Shown here one piece after another: positions 31,277 through 39,782 of a DNA stretch of 64,000 nt (position 1 is the stretch's first letter; each line of letters opens with the position of its first letter). The DNA comes from a bacterium (GTDB taxonomy: Bacteria; Bacillota; Bacilli; Lactobacillales; Streptococcaceae), in the NCBI GenBank assembly GCA_905221035.1, contig CAJNBP010000002.1, positions 124,001 through 188,000 on the forward strand, read 5' to 3'. Both the position numbers and the translations under genes were made by a program. Under the pieces are notes generated by a model, which had not been told where the DNA came from, did not search any database, and saw only the letters and a list, made by a program, of their open reading frames with translations.

Positions 31277-32566
31277 TTAGGAACGAAGCAAATTTAATAA
31301 TTCGTCATTAATTTTTTGATAATATCCAAAATAATGATCTTCAATATTAAATGTATCCTGAAGAACACAACGTAATGTATCTATTGTTTGGTTCAATTTT
31401 TTAGAATTTACTATTTTACCATCAATTTCCGATAGTCCATGTGCAACTTTGTTTCGCTCACTATTTAAACTGGTAATAACATTAAGAGACTTCAGTAAGT
31501 CAGGAGAGACTTGATAAAAAGTTAGAATATTTTCATAAGATAAAAGGTTTAAGGTTGATTGAGGTGAATAAATTCTTTCCTCTTCATTTTCTATCCCTTT
31601 TGCTTTTTTAAATTCTAAATCAATAAAATCTAAAATCTTCTCAAAATCTTTGTATTCTTCATTTAATTTGGGTAAGGCCCCATCATATTTGATTAAATCA
31701 GGATAATCTTTCTTTATCTTTTCTTCGATGATAAATTCAACATAAGACTTTGATTTGATTAAGACATCTGCAACTTGTCCTCTCTCTTTCAAGACTTCTA
31801 TCATTAAAAAGTAATTAAGGGCTTTCTTCTCAACATCTGTCAATGGATAGTCCTGAATATCTTTTAAAATAGCTTGCGTTTTAAATACTTTTACAAAATC
31901 ATTTAGAGTCGCTCGTAAAAAAGATAATTTCTTTTTAGAAAGTAAGTTATTGTATTCTTTTTTTGTAACAAGTTCTTCTGCAGCAAGGTAATCATAGGAA
32001 GCTATCAGATTTCTTAAATGACGTTTGATTAAAGATTGATTAAATTTTTCAGCCTCATCTTTAATAGTACGATTTTCATAATCTTTTTGGTTATCCTTGT
32101 TTTCAGCAAATAAGCTCTTTTCTTCATCGCTTGAAAGCTGAACATATGGTCTATTTGCTGATTTGTTAGGAGTTGCAACCTGGATAGCCTGAGTATTATA
32201 ATCTTTGATTCGATTGAGGGCAAATAAAGCCGAAATAATCTGAGGCGTTCCTGAAGATAGGTTTAAGATTAATTGATGATCCGTTCCAGAATATTTTTCA
32301 ACAATCTGTCCCATAACCTCATACATTTTATCAAATAGATAAACCTCATCATTTTTTAAAATCGTTGACTCAATCATCACTTCAGGATGATAATCTTCTA
32401 TAGAAAAAATAGCTTTCTCAATGAGATCTTGCTTAATCAGCATTTCCTCACTATAAACCAAAACAATCTGCTCCGGTCTATAAGTACGTGCAATATGTAA
32501 TAAAGCAGCATCTCGATTATGACTAATTGGATCTGTCGTTCCCACTGCTGAGATTAAAATGTTCAA
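31277..32566 (-). CDS. csm6: Csm6 ribonuclease, second copy (Csm6')
   Basis: CARF-HEPN ribonuclease activated by cyclic oligoadenylate made by Cas10. CARF part: begins NILISAVGTTDP, with LNLSSGTPQIISALFALNR near 103-121. The HEPN catalytic pair R371/H376 sits in ERNKVAHG (R-x4-H), intact. 429 residues, longer than its neighbour and only partly similar to it. Last gene of the csm operon, 12 bases after csm6; no clear terminator follows. Such tandem pairs are known in the S. thermophilus III-A locus. Confidence 0.9.
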   Translation of the reverse strand: MNILISAVGTTDPISHNRDAALLHIARTYRPEQIVLVYSEEMLIKQDLIEKAIFSIEDYHPEVMIESTILKNDEVYLFDKMYEVMGQIVEKYSGTDHQLILNLSSGTPQIISALFALNRIKDYNTQAIQVATPNKSANRPYVQLSSDEEKSLFAENKDNQKDYENRTIKDEAEKFNQSLIKRHLRNLIASYDYLAAEELVTKKEYNNLLSKKKLSFLRATLNDFVKVFKTQAILKDIQDYPLTDVEKKALNYFLMIEVLKERGQVADVLIKSKSYVEFIIEEKIKKDYPDLIKYDGALPKLNEEYKDFEKILDFIDLEFKKAKGIENEEERIYSPQSTLNLLSYENILTFYQVSPDLLKSLNVITSLNSERNKVAHGLSEIDGKIVNSKKLNQTIDTLRCVLQDTFNIEDHYFGYYQKINDELLNLLRS

Positions 32567-32578
32567 GCTTTCACCTCA

Positions 32579-33739
32579 TTACTTCAATAATTCTAATAAT
32601 TCTTGATTCAGTTCCTTATAGAAATTAAAATCTTTCTCATTAAATTGATACTGTTCTTTAACTAAAACCTTGAGATTTTTTAAGACGGATCCTAACTGAC
32701 GTAGTTCTTCCGATTGCAGTGGATCCAATCGATGAGCCAATGTATTTCGTGAAGTGTTCATGTTAATCATCGGTTTAATTTGATTATATAAAGTCCACTC
32801 TTTTTTTTCTTTGAGAATTTTACTATAATCCCAAATTCCCAAGAAATACTTTTCTGATTCATCTACATATCTATCCAATAATTCTGGATAACGGTTATCA
32901 ATATAATCTTCTAAGATAAATTCAGTCAAAGTTTTAATTCTAATGAGTCCTTCACTGAAATTCCCTCGTTCTTTTTGCAATTCGATTGTTAGATAAGCAT
33001 TTAAAACCTTTTTCTTTTTCTCACTCCACTTTCTATTTTTAAGAGTTTGGGGAATATCTTGTCTATCTAGCGCATCTACAATATTTTGCAATTTTTTACG
33101 GGATTCTTTTAAACCTGGAAAGTCCGAAAATTGATTTGCTAACTCTAAACTAGCTTTATAATCATATTTAGTAATAAAATCACGAATAGTTTTCTTCATT
33201 AAATCCTGACTAAACTTCTCCGCACTATCTTCCAAAGTACGATCCACAAACTGATCGGTACTATCTTCATTTAATGAAATCAAAACATCAATATCTTCAC
33301 TTATATCATGTTTATCTTCTGTATTTGGCCCCTGTTGTGGAGAAGCAACTTGAACTGCTTTGACATTTATACCACTCAAACGGTTGATAATAAAAAGAGC
33401 AGCGCATATCTGTGGTGTCCCACTAGAAAGATTCAAAATAAATTCATCTTCCTTTGAGTAACATTCATTAATTATTTTTGAGAATTCATCATACATTTTA
33501 TCGAAAATAAAGACATCCTCACCAATAATTATTTTTTCATGAATAATAATTTCTGGTCTATAGTTTTCAGATATAGAGAAAAGAACTTTATTATTTCGCT
33601 CTTTGTTAGGAAGCATCTTATCAGAATACACAATAATAATTTTATCTGGACGATACTTTCTTGCAATATGAACTAGAGCACCATCATGAAATCCTCTAAT
33701 CGGATCTGAAGCACTAACAGCGGATATCAAAATTTTCAT
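32579..33739 (-). CDS. csm6: Csm6 ribonuclease, first copy
   Basis: CARF-HEPN ribonuclease of type III-A immunity. CARF part starts KILISAVSASDP, with NLSSGTPQICAALFIINR in the centre. HEPN pair R331/H336 in SRNTLAHRL (R-x4-H), intact. 386 residues. Overlaps csm5 by 4 bases (ATGA). With the second copy it gives two different cOA-activated effectors, which may differ in ring-size preference or timing; that is inference. Confidence 0.92.
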   Translation of the reverse strand: MKILISAVSASDPIRGFHDGALVHIARKYRPDKIIIVYSDKMLPNKERNNKVLFSISENYRPEIIIHEKIIIGEDVFIFDKMYDEFSKIINECYSKEDEFILNLSSGTPQICAALFIINRLSGINVKAVQVASPQQGPNTEDKHDISEDIDVLISLNEDSTDQFVDRTLEDSAEKFSQDLMKKTIRDFITKYDYKASLELANQFSDFPGLKESRKKLQNIVDALDRQDIPQTLKNRKWSEKKKKVLNAYLTIELQKERGNFSEGLIRIKTLTEFILEDYIDNRYPELLDRYVDESEKYFLGIWDYSKILKEKKEWTLYNQIKPMINMNTSRNTLAHRLDPLQSEELRQLGSVLKNLKVLVKEQYQFNEKDFNFYKELNQELLELLK

Positions 33740-34815
33740 TGTGTAATCTCCTTTATCATGAAATTCGCTTTTCCCATCTCATAGAAGGAATCGCTATTAA
33801 TGATCAATTTCCGTTCTCCTTTATTGGTTTTAATGCTCTTGTCCGGCGCTTTCGTCAGTTTCAAAACACCTTTTCCAACCATCTTAGTCTTCATCCGGCT
33901 GTATCGTTTTTGTAAAATACCATTTGCTTGTTTAAATAAGGTTTTAGTCCATGCGCCACTTCCAGCTCCTAAGTAAAGAGGATACTGAATATTAGGCTGA
34001 ATCTTATCCTCAGGAAAATCAACTAAGAAAAACTTTTTGTATTCACTATAAAAAGCTAAAGATTTTTTACCCAGTTCTTCGATCAATTTTCCTGCTTCTT
34101 GGGTTGTTGTCGTGATAGTAAAGGTTACCCTGGTTAAAGGAGTAAGAGCCTCTCTATATAAAGGCAAAGGTTTGGCAGTTAGTGATTTTGCAGAATAATC
34201 CCATTTTTGAACCAAAATAAGATTCTCATTAGTCAGAGGCTGACTATCACTAACACGAATCGCATGAAACAAGTCATCGAATTCCTGCCCCTTTTTTGCC
34301 CCCCATGGAATCATTTTTTTGTTTTCTTTAGGACTTCTCCCACGAAAATCAACTGCATTCTTATTGTTCCAATCAGGATTGGTATTCATTAAAATAGTTC
34401 GAATAGCTCCCTTCAAGGAACTACCAGGAATATAGGGCTTCCCAAAGGCATCCCTCATAAATTTTACTACTTCATTTATAGAACCGGATCTAGGATTCTG
34501 GTTGTTCTTTTCCATTTCCAGACCAGTTTCAGCGATACTATAGCCACCAAAGGAACGCTCCGTAATTCTGTTATCATTTAAGAAAGAGATCAAGCGATTA
34601 TTTCTAGCACTTGGTTTTGTTTCCTGAAGAAATTGTTCAAACTTTCTGTCCAGCCCCTTTTCAATCATGCGATTGTAAAACTTACCCATATCTGGGAAAT
34701 AATAACAATTGTTCTCATATATGAATTCTCGTGAAGTGTATTTTTCACCACTCCCAATATGAATGGGGGCCATAGCTAACAAGGTAAATTGAAAAACTCT
34801 ATAGTCCGTTTTCAT
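33736..34815 (-). CDS. csm5: Csm5, type III-A effector backbone
   Basis: RAMP-family (RRM fold) subunit that caps the Csm complex at the crRNA 3' end. N-terminal FTLLAMAPIHIGSGEKY and the glycine-rich GKPYIPGSSLKGAIRTIL are typical. 359 residues, normal length. 4-base overlaps with csm4 and csm6 at either end. Confidence 0.92.
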   Translation of the reverse strand: MKTDYRVFQFTLLAMAPIHIGSGEKYTSREFIYENNCYYFPDMGKFYNRMIEKGLDRKFEQFLQETKPSARNNRLISFLNDNRITERSFGGYSIAETGLEMEKNNQNPRSGSINEVVKFMRDAFGKPYIPGSSLKGAIRTILMNTNPDWNNKNAVDFRGRSPKENKKMIPWGAKKGQEFDDLFHAIRVSDSQPLTNENLILVQKWDYSAKSLTAKPLPLYREALTPLTRVTFTITTTTQEAGKLIEELGKKSLAFYSEYKKFFLVDFPEDKIQPNIQYPLYLGAGSGAWTKTLFKQANGILQKRYSRMKTKMVGKGVLKLTKAPDKSIKTNKGERKLIINSDSFYEMGKANFMIKEITQ

Positions 34816-35717
34816 CCTTTTACCTCCATTTTTAAAAATAGGGGTTTGGCATAGTTGAAGACAGCATGTGGAAAGCCAAGCGGTCTTACATCAACAATTT
34901 GCCCCGCAAAGGTTTCAAGAAAGGTCGATCCAGCAGTAAACTTAAATAAGTCTTGTTTACGATAATTTTGGTTGGATACTGTACTAAAAGCAAAACCACT
35001 TGATTTGGTCACCAGATAGGAACCTTGGTCCATAGCCCTTGGAAGATCCTCGTCTGTCGGTAAAGAAGTTGTCAGAGTCATCACATTGCCTTGATAGGAA
35101 CGAGTCAGACGACTCTCAAGATTTTCAGGAATTTCTTTAATAATCAAATCAAAACGACCATACCCACTTGAGCGTTTTCCTCCAATACCAGAGAACTGCA
35201 AGCTAGTCATCATCTCATCAAGCAGTGGTGACTCAGTCGCTAGTACATAGAGGGCTGTATCATCCAAAAATCGGGTAGTTGCAACTTGGTACAGCGCACC
35301 ATCAACATGAGGTTGATTCTTAGTGACGATATTGGTAACAGCATGCTCCTCATCTTCAAACAAGGCACCGTTGACATAATGATCAAACTTTTCCAAGGGT
35401 ATAAATTGTAATTTTTTTGCTAACTTGGCTTGCCGACGTACTTCCTTGACATCCTTATTTAGATCAACTTGGTCAAATTTTGGGAATCCGATGGGTTTTG
35501 GTAAAAATGGGCGATCCTGATAAGGGAAGGCATCCGTTAGAACAAAATCATCCTGATTTGCTAAGGATAAAAACTCATCTAATCGTCCCATCTTATTGGC
35601 TTCAATTACGAGAGCAGAAAACAAACGGTCTGCCGAAAAGGTCATTTTAGAACTATCCAGAGTTCCTGCCCCAAAATGAGCGGACTCGAAGTCCATGATA
35701 TACATCTTATAGGTCAT
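34812..35717 (-). CDS. csm4: Csm4, crRNA 5'-handle binding subunit
   Basis: RAMP subunit that holds the 5' tag of the crRNA and contacts Cas10. Begins YKMYIMDFESAHFGAG; GIGGKRSSGYGRFDLII near residue 180 is the C-terminal glycine loop. 301 residues. One base after csm3 and a 4-base overlap with csm5. Confidence 0.92.
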   Translation of the reverse strand: MTYKMYIMDFESAHFGAGTLDSSKMTFSADRLFSALVIEANKMGRLDEFLSLANQDDFVLTDAFPYQDRPFLPKPIGFPKFDQVDLNKDVKEVRRQAKLAKKLQFIPLEKFDHYVNGALFEDEEHAVTNIVTKNQPHVDGALYQVATTRFLDDTALYVLATESPLLDEMMTSLQFSGIGGKRSSGYGRFDLIIKEIPENLESRLTRSYQGNVMTLTTSLPTDEDLPRAMDQGSYLVTKSSGFAFSTVSNQNYRKQDLFKFTAGSTFLETFAGQIVDVRPLGFPHAVFNYAKPLFLKMEVKG

Positions 35718-35718
35718 A

Positions 35719-36381
35719 TTAGACCTCCGCAGATAGTAGTTTGTTTAATGCATCAAGGTTATAAGTCCCAAAAACAGTCGTCGCTTTTAGATTTTCAAAA
35801 CTAACTTTACCATAGCCACGAGAACCTGAGCCACCTAGATAGTCTAACTCAAGAAGTTTTAATCCATCTAAAATGACTTTAAAATCTTCTTCCACTTGTG
35901 CTTGACTCTCATCTGTAATTTCATAAATCAACTCAAATGCAAAAGCACTGCTACGGATGGCACGTTCAATTTGTCTCGGATTTGCTTCAGCAGTAATACG
36001 ATCAATAGTATTTTCAAATTTAACTTCAGTATAACTCTTGACACCTAAAGAATCTAACTCTTCCTTGTTAATTAAGAAGGAATCTCTAAAAATGAGTCGT
36101 CCTATTTTATAGCGGTTGTCTGAACTGTTTCCAAATAAACGACTAAGAATTTCTCCATCTTCTCCTGGTTTCTTAGCTAGTCGATCATTATGAACTTTTG
36201 CAAGAAGAGTGCGCATTTTCCCCTTGATACTAGAACCAGGAATAATCGGTAAGTTAGTAATAGGATCCTTGATTACAGGCGAATCAGTAGCCCCAATAGC
36301 TGCAAAAGCATTGCTAGTTCCAATATGAAGTCCTGTTTCTAGACGAATTTGTGCTGTTAGTTTAATTTTAGCAAATGCCAT
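35719..36381 (-). CDS. csm3: Csm3, target-RNA cleaving backbone subunit
   Basis: Repeating backbone subunit of the Csm complex that cuts target RNA every six bases. The catalytic Asp is present at D33 (GATDSPVIKD). PIIPGSSIKGKMRTLL and DYLGGSGSRGYGKV are the RAMP glycine loops. 220 residues. Its ATG overlaps the csm2 stop by one base (TAATG). Confidence 0.95.
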   Translation of the reverse strand: MAFAKIKLTAQIRLETGLHIGTSNAFAAIGATDSPVIKDPITNLPIIPGSSIKGKMRTLLAKVHNDRLAKKPGEDGEILSRLFGNSSDNRYKIGRLIFRDSFLINKEELDSLGVKSYTEVKFENTIDRITAEANPRQIERAIRSSAFAFELIYEITDESQAQVEEDFKVILDGLKLLELDYLGGSGSRGYGKVSFENLKATTVFGTYNLDALNKLLSAEV

Positions 36382-36761
36382 TAATCTTTTCCTCCATAAA
36401 ATTTGAAATAAGCTACTAGTGCTTCCATATAACGACAGAAACGTTGGAGACTTTCTTTATTATTGATTTCTTTTAAAATATCTAAAATTTCAGCCTTTTT
36501 CACCAAGTCTTTAACTGCAGTTTCTCGGCCTGATTGATATACAAACTGCACTCTCAAATAGGCAATTTTGTCGGCTAGCGCCTCATAATCTCTAACCTTA
36601 CTTTCATCAAAAAGGGTACTTGTCAAGCTTAGTAGGTTTCTTATTTTGCTAGTTGTCAAAAGGAATGCATCAGGGTTTCTAAAATCTCTAGTGTTTCGAT
36701 TCAATGATTTGATAACATTTTCTGCCTTATCTACATAATTGTCATCTGTTAAAGTAGCCAT
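36381..36761 (-). CDS. csm2: Csm2, small subunit
   Basis: All-helical small subunit lining the complex on the target-RNA side. 126 residues, with basic helices and a conserved FLLTTSKIRNLLSLTS stretch. Three bases after cas10. No catalytic role. Confidence 0.9.
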   Translation of the reverse strand: MATLTDDNYVDKAENVIKSLNRNTRDFRNPDAFLLTTSKIRNLLSLTSTLFDESKVRDYEALADKIAYLRVQFVYQSGRETAVKDLVKKAEILDILKEINNKESLQRFCRYMEALVAYFKFYGGKD

Positions 36762-36764
36762 GTA

Positions 36765-39005
36765 TTAATCCTTTCTAATCTCATAAATATAAAGAAGTAA
36801 AGCTAATTCTGCTTCATTTCGTACCGTTTCACTGCCTGTATACCAAGCAAAGAATAGGTCCTTAAATTCTTTAAATTCTGTTTTACTTTCTCTTGGTGTT
36901 ATGTCTTCCAAACGCGTCAAGTAGTAGGCTAAGCGCGCTACATTCATTCGGTCATAGTTTCGAAGAAGTTCAACCAACTTATAAACAAAACTCTTTCCTC
37001 GTTCATCTTGAATACTAAAGTAGTGTCTAATCTTTTCCAGTTTTCCTTTGTAGATATGATCAATAAATTGATCAAACTTAAAGGTATAAGCTTTATCAAA
37101 CAAGGAAATACTATCCTTGTCATTATCCTTGGCTGCTCCTTCCAGCTTGCCTGTTTCTTCAGCCATGATACTAACCGGAGTTTTATCTGGAAAAAGTCCG
37201 ATACCTGCTGATAAGGTTAATTTGCCATTCGTCCACTTGATAAATTGTTGGCGCAAGGTAATCGTAAATGCGATAATATCTTGCCATGAACCCAGAGCAA
37301 ATACATCATCTCCACCTGCATAGATAATCGATATTTTCTTATCCTTAGCAAATTGATTGATGTAAACCTTAAAGAAGAGACTCATACTTTTTGAGAAGGT
37401 TGCAGAACGAGCTAGAGTATTGTATTTTCCACCATCTTGATAAGAAAATCCAGCCATAAAAGCAGCACCTAAGTCATCTACGTCTAATCGGACAACTGCT
37501 AGACGTTTGATTCCTTGACCTGTTTGACTATCTTGGGACAGTCGAGCGTACTGATCGATATCAGCATACTTGTAGTCTCCAACAAAGACATGAGTCGCCC
37601 TCCCTATATCGGTCGCAAAGTTATTTTTGACATAGATACGATTCCAATCTTCCTTATCCAAGTCAGCATGTGAAATCCCTCTTATAAAGGCTCCCGGTCC
37701 AATTGGGAGGCCTTTTTCTTTGGTGACAATATAGTATTGTTCTTGAATTTCTTTAGAGAAGCGATAAAGACCAGCACAAATCTGGCAGATTTCTTGGTCA
37801 TTAAAGGTCGTCATATCTTGTACTGAGTGGCAAATCGTACACTCTCTCTGAGCACTTTGACCACCTCGGTTCAACTCCAAGAGCGTTTGAACATCATAGC
37901 GAGAGATTTTCTTCTTAGAAATCATGCTACTAGTCGCTTGGTAAACTTTCCTATATCTTGCCAAGGATGTCATGATGTCATTAGCTGAAAATGAACTCCA
38001 ACCAAAAGCAACATACAAACGTGTCTGGAAATTCTTCAGCAAAAATTGGTTAAATTCTTCTTCAAAGGCCTCTAACGCTGCCTTTGTTTTTGCTGTATTT
38101 GCCAAGATAAAGTAGGCATGGCCACCACCTACATAGAGAAGGTTGGCTCTTGTCAATTCCAATTTTTCTAGTAGGCTGTCAGCGATATGTTCCCCCATAA
38201 AATCCAGATAGAGGGAGCGAGCTTTGAGTTGCTTAGCTGCCCCAGCCGTCGCGATATTATAGATGAAATCTTGAATCCCTGATAAGTCAAAGCTAGCTAG
38301 TAGAAAAGCTTCCTTATCATAGAAGGATTCTTGCTCATGGAAGAGTTCTTTTTGATAGTCTGAATCATTTTCAGCTGTCATATACTCCTGAATAGCCGAG
38401 GCAAAACCTGCTGTTAGACGACTATGAGTCGCCAAGGAAATATCCGCCAATTCCTGGATCTTAGTTGAAGTTGGTACATAGGATAGATGGGCTTCATAGA
38501 GATTCAAAAGGGCGTCAATCTGAGATGAATCAAAATCCCAGTTTTCAATCTCCTTTTCAATGGTATCCAATAGGCTGCTATAGTCAGACTGAGAAACTGA
38601 CTCTTTTGCGTTTTGAGCATAGTTTGCTTCCCTATCAAGCTCTAAACTTTTGATAGGCAAGTAACGCTGGCTATAGACATCTGAAAAAACATTAAAAACA
38701 TCAGCTTGGTTCCCCAAGTCATCTCCCTTGTTTGACGCAAGACTTTGACCTGCCTTTAAGCTAGAAGCAATCTTGGAAGCAAGGTCGGTTATATAAAGCG
38801 GACTATCAGTAGGCAGATTGGCTTCTACTCCTTTTAAATCGTCATAGACAAGGTGTTGAGCGATTGCTTCATTATCTGAAAAACGTCTGAACCACTCAGC
38901 TCCAAGGCTAGTAGCATCTTTTATGTCCTTACCGGAGCGCTGAAGTAGTTTGCCAATATCATGTAATAGCGCTCCATAAACTAAATCAATCTTTTCTTTC
39001 TTCAA
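36765..39005 (-). CDS. cas10: Cas10/Csm1, HD nuclease and cyclic-oligoadenylate synthase
   Basis: Large subunit of type III-A. HD nuclease motif at H15-D16 (ALLHDIGKL), intact. Two palm domains: the first with LLYVGGGHAYFIL, the second with the cyclase GGDD at 564-567 (IIYAGGDDVFALG), intact. Between them is a zinc ribbon of two CxxC pairs (CTIC and CQIC). The C-terminal helical domain closes the chain. 746 residues, full length. Start overlaps the cas6 stop by 20 bases. Both outputs, DNA cutting and cOA signalling, appear functional. Confidence 0.96.
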   Translation of the reverse strand: MKKEKIDLVYGALLHDIGKLLQRSGKDIKDATSLGAEWFRRFSDNEAIAQHLVYDDLKGVEANLPTDSPLYITDLASKIASSLKAGQSLASNKGDDLGNQADVFNVFSDVYSQRYLPIKSLELDREANYAQNAKESVSQSDYSSLLDTIEKEIENWDFDSSQIDALLNLYEAHLSYVPTSTKIQELADISLATHSRLTAGFASAIQEYMTAENDSDYQKELFHEQESFYDKEAFLLASFDLSGIQDFIYNIATAGAAKQLKARSLYLDFMGEHIADSLLEKLELTRANLLYVGGGHAYFILANTAKTKAALEAFEEEFNQFLLKNFQTRLYVAFGWSSFSANDIMTSLARYRKVYQATSSMISKKKISRYDVQTLLELNRGGQSAQRECTICHSVQDMTTFNDQEICQICAGLYRFSKEIQEQYYIVTKEKGLPIGPGAFIRGISHADLDKEDWNRIYVKNNFATDIGRATHVFVGDYKYADIDQYARLSQDSQTGQGIKRLAVVRLDVDDLGAAFMAGFSYQDGGKYNTLARSATFSKSMSLFFKVYINQFAKDKKISIIYAGGDDVFALGSWQDIIAFTITLRQQFIKWTNGKLTLSAGIGLFPDKTPVSIMAEETGKLEGAAKDNDKDSISLFDKAYTFKFDQFIDHIYKGKLEKIRHYFSIQDERGKSFVYKLVELLRNYDRMNVARLAYYLTRLEDITPRESKTEFKEFKDLFFAWYTGSETVRNEAELALLLYIYEIRKD

Positions 39006-39717
39006 GCTCTATTCCTCCCATTCCTAGGCTGGTTTTCATGCCCAGTCCAGCATACTCTCCAAATTTTAATAACATATTTGCATAAGCCTTGAGGGTACTA
39101 GGTCCTGTTATCTTAAAGGTTAACTTGCCCTTAAAGGCAGGAATCTTTTTGCCGTGGACCTTAAAATAACTCGTCTCCATTCGGTAACTGGTTATCCGAC
39201 TATGGGACGTCAGATAGTCCAAGGTCTCCTCTTCGATGTCTTCCCGATTCTCAAGCAGTCGTCCATACTTCATCATCAGACTTTGAAATATTAAACGCAG
39301 GGTAGGAAAGAGCACATACTCGCCCTGGGAACGAAATCCAGTCGGTGTTTGAAATTGAATAGTAAAAAAGGACTGGTCTTGGTTTTGATTAAAGAGGTCA
39401 AACAGTTCCTCTGGACTCAAATCTTGCATGGTCATACTTTGAACCGTCAGACTTGCTAGTCCATGTAGGTCAACTTTTTTCAACTCCAACATTGGAGGTA
39501 AGATCTGCTTGATAGCATCCTTTGTCAAAAGATGAACCGTCCAAGTCGTCTGGTCCTTTTGATGGATTACCTTCATCGAGTAGGGATTGGTCTCCTGCTC
39601 ATGAAGCCAGTCTACATAGTCTGCTTCTAACTGCTCCATCAAAAATCCATGAAATTTGGTTGCCAAATCGATGGGTGACTGGTCAATCCGCTGAAAGGAT
39701 AAACTAATTCTTTTCAT
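38986..39717 (-). CDS. cas6: Cas6 CRISPR-RNA endoribonuclease
   Basis: Cuts the array transcript within repeats, leaving the 8-nt 5' tag (here ACGGAAAC). Ferredoxin-like fold; the glycine-rich GEYAGLGMKTSLGMGGIEL at the C-terminus is the family signature. 243 residues. AAAGGAGG lies 3 bases before the ATG, a very strong site. First gene after the array; no clear promoter is seen between them, so the array and cas genes may share a transcript. Confidence 0.93.
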   Translation of the reverse strand: MKRISLSFQRIDQSPIDLATKFHGFLMEQLEADYVDWLHEQETNPYSMKVIHQKDQTTWTVHLLTKDAIKQILPPMLELKKVDLHGLASLTVQSMTMQDLSPEELFDLFNQNQDQSFFTIQFQTPTGFRSQGEYVLFPTLRLIFQSLMMKYGRLLENREDIEEETLDYLTSHSRITSYRMETSYFKVHGKKIPAFKGKLTFKITGPSTLKAYANMLLKFGEYAGLGMKTSLGMGGIELEERKD

Positions 39718-39737
39718 AGGCCTCCTTTATCAATTGT

Positions 39738-39753
39738 GCTTAGCTCTTAAGCT
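39738..39753. other. Small hairpin between array and cas6
   Basis: TAGCTCTTAAGCTA, a near-perfect inverted repeat without a T run. Role unknown; it might protect or separate array and cas6 RNA. Confidence 0.3.
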
Positions 39754-39782
39754 ATCTTTTCTCGTTTTGTTATGTAATAAGG

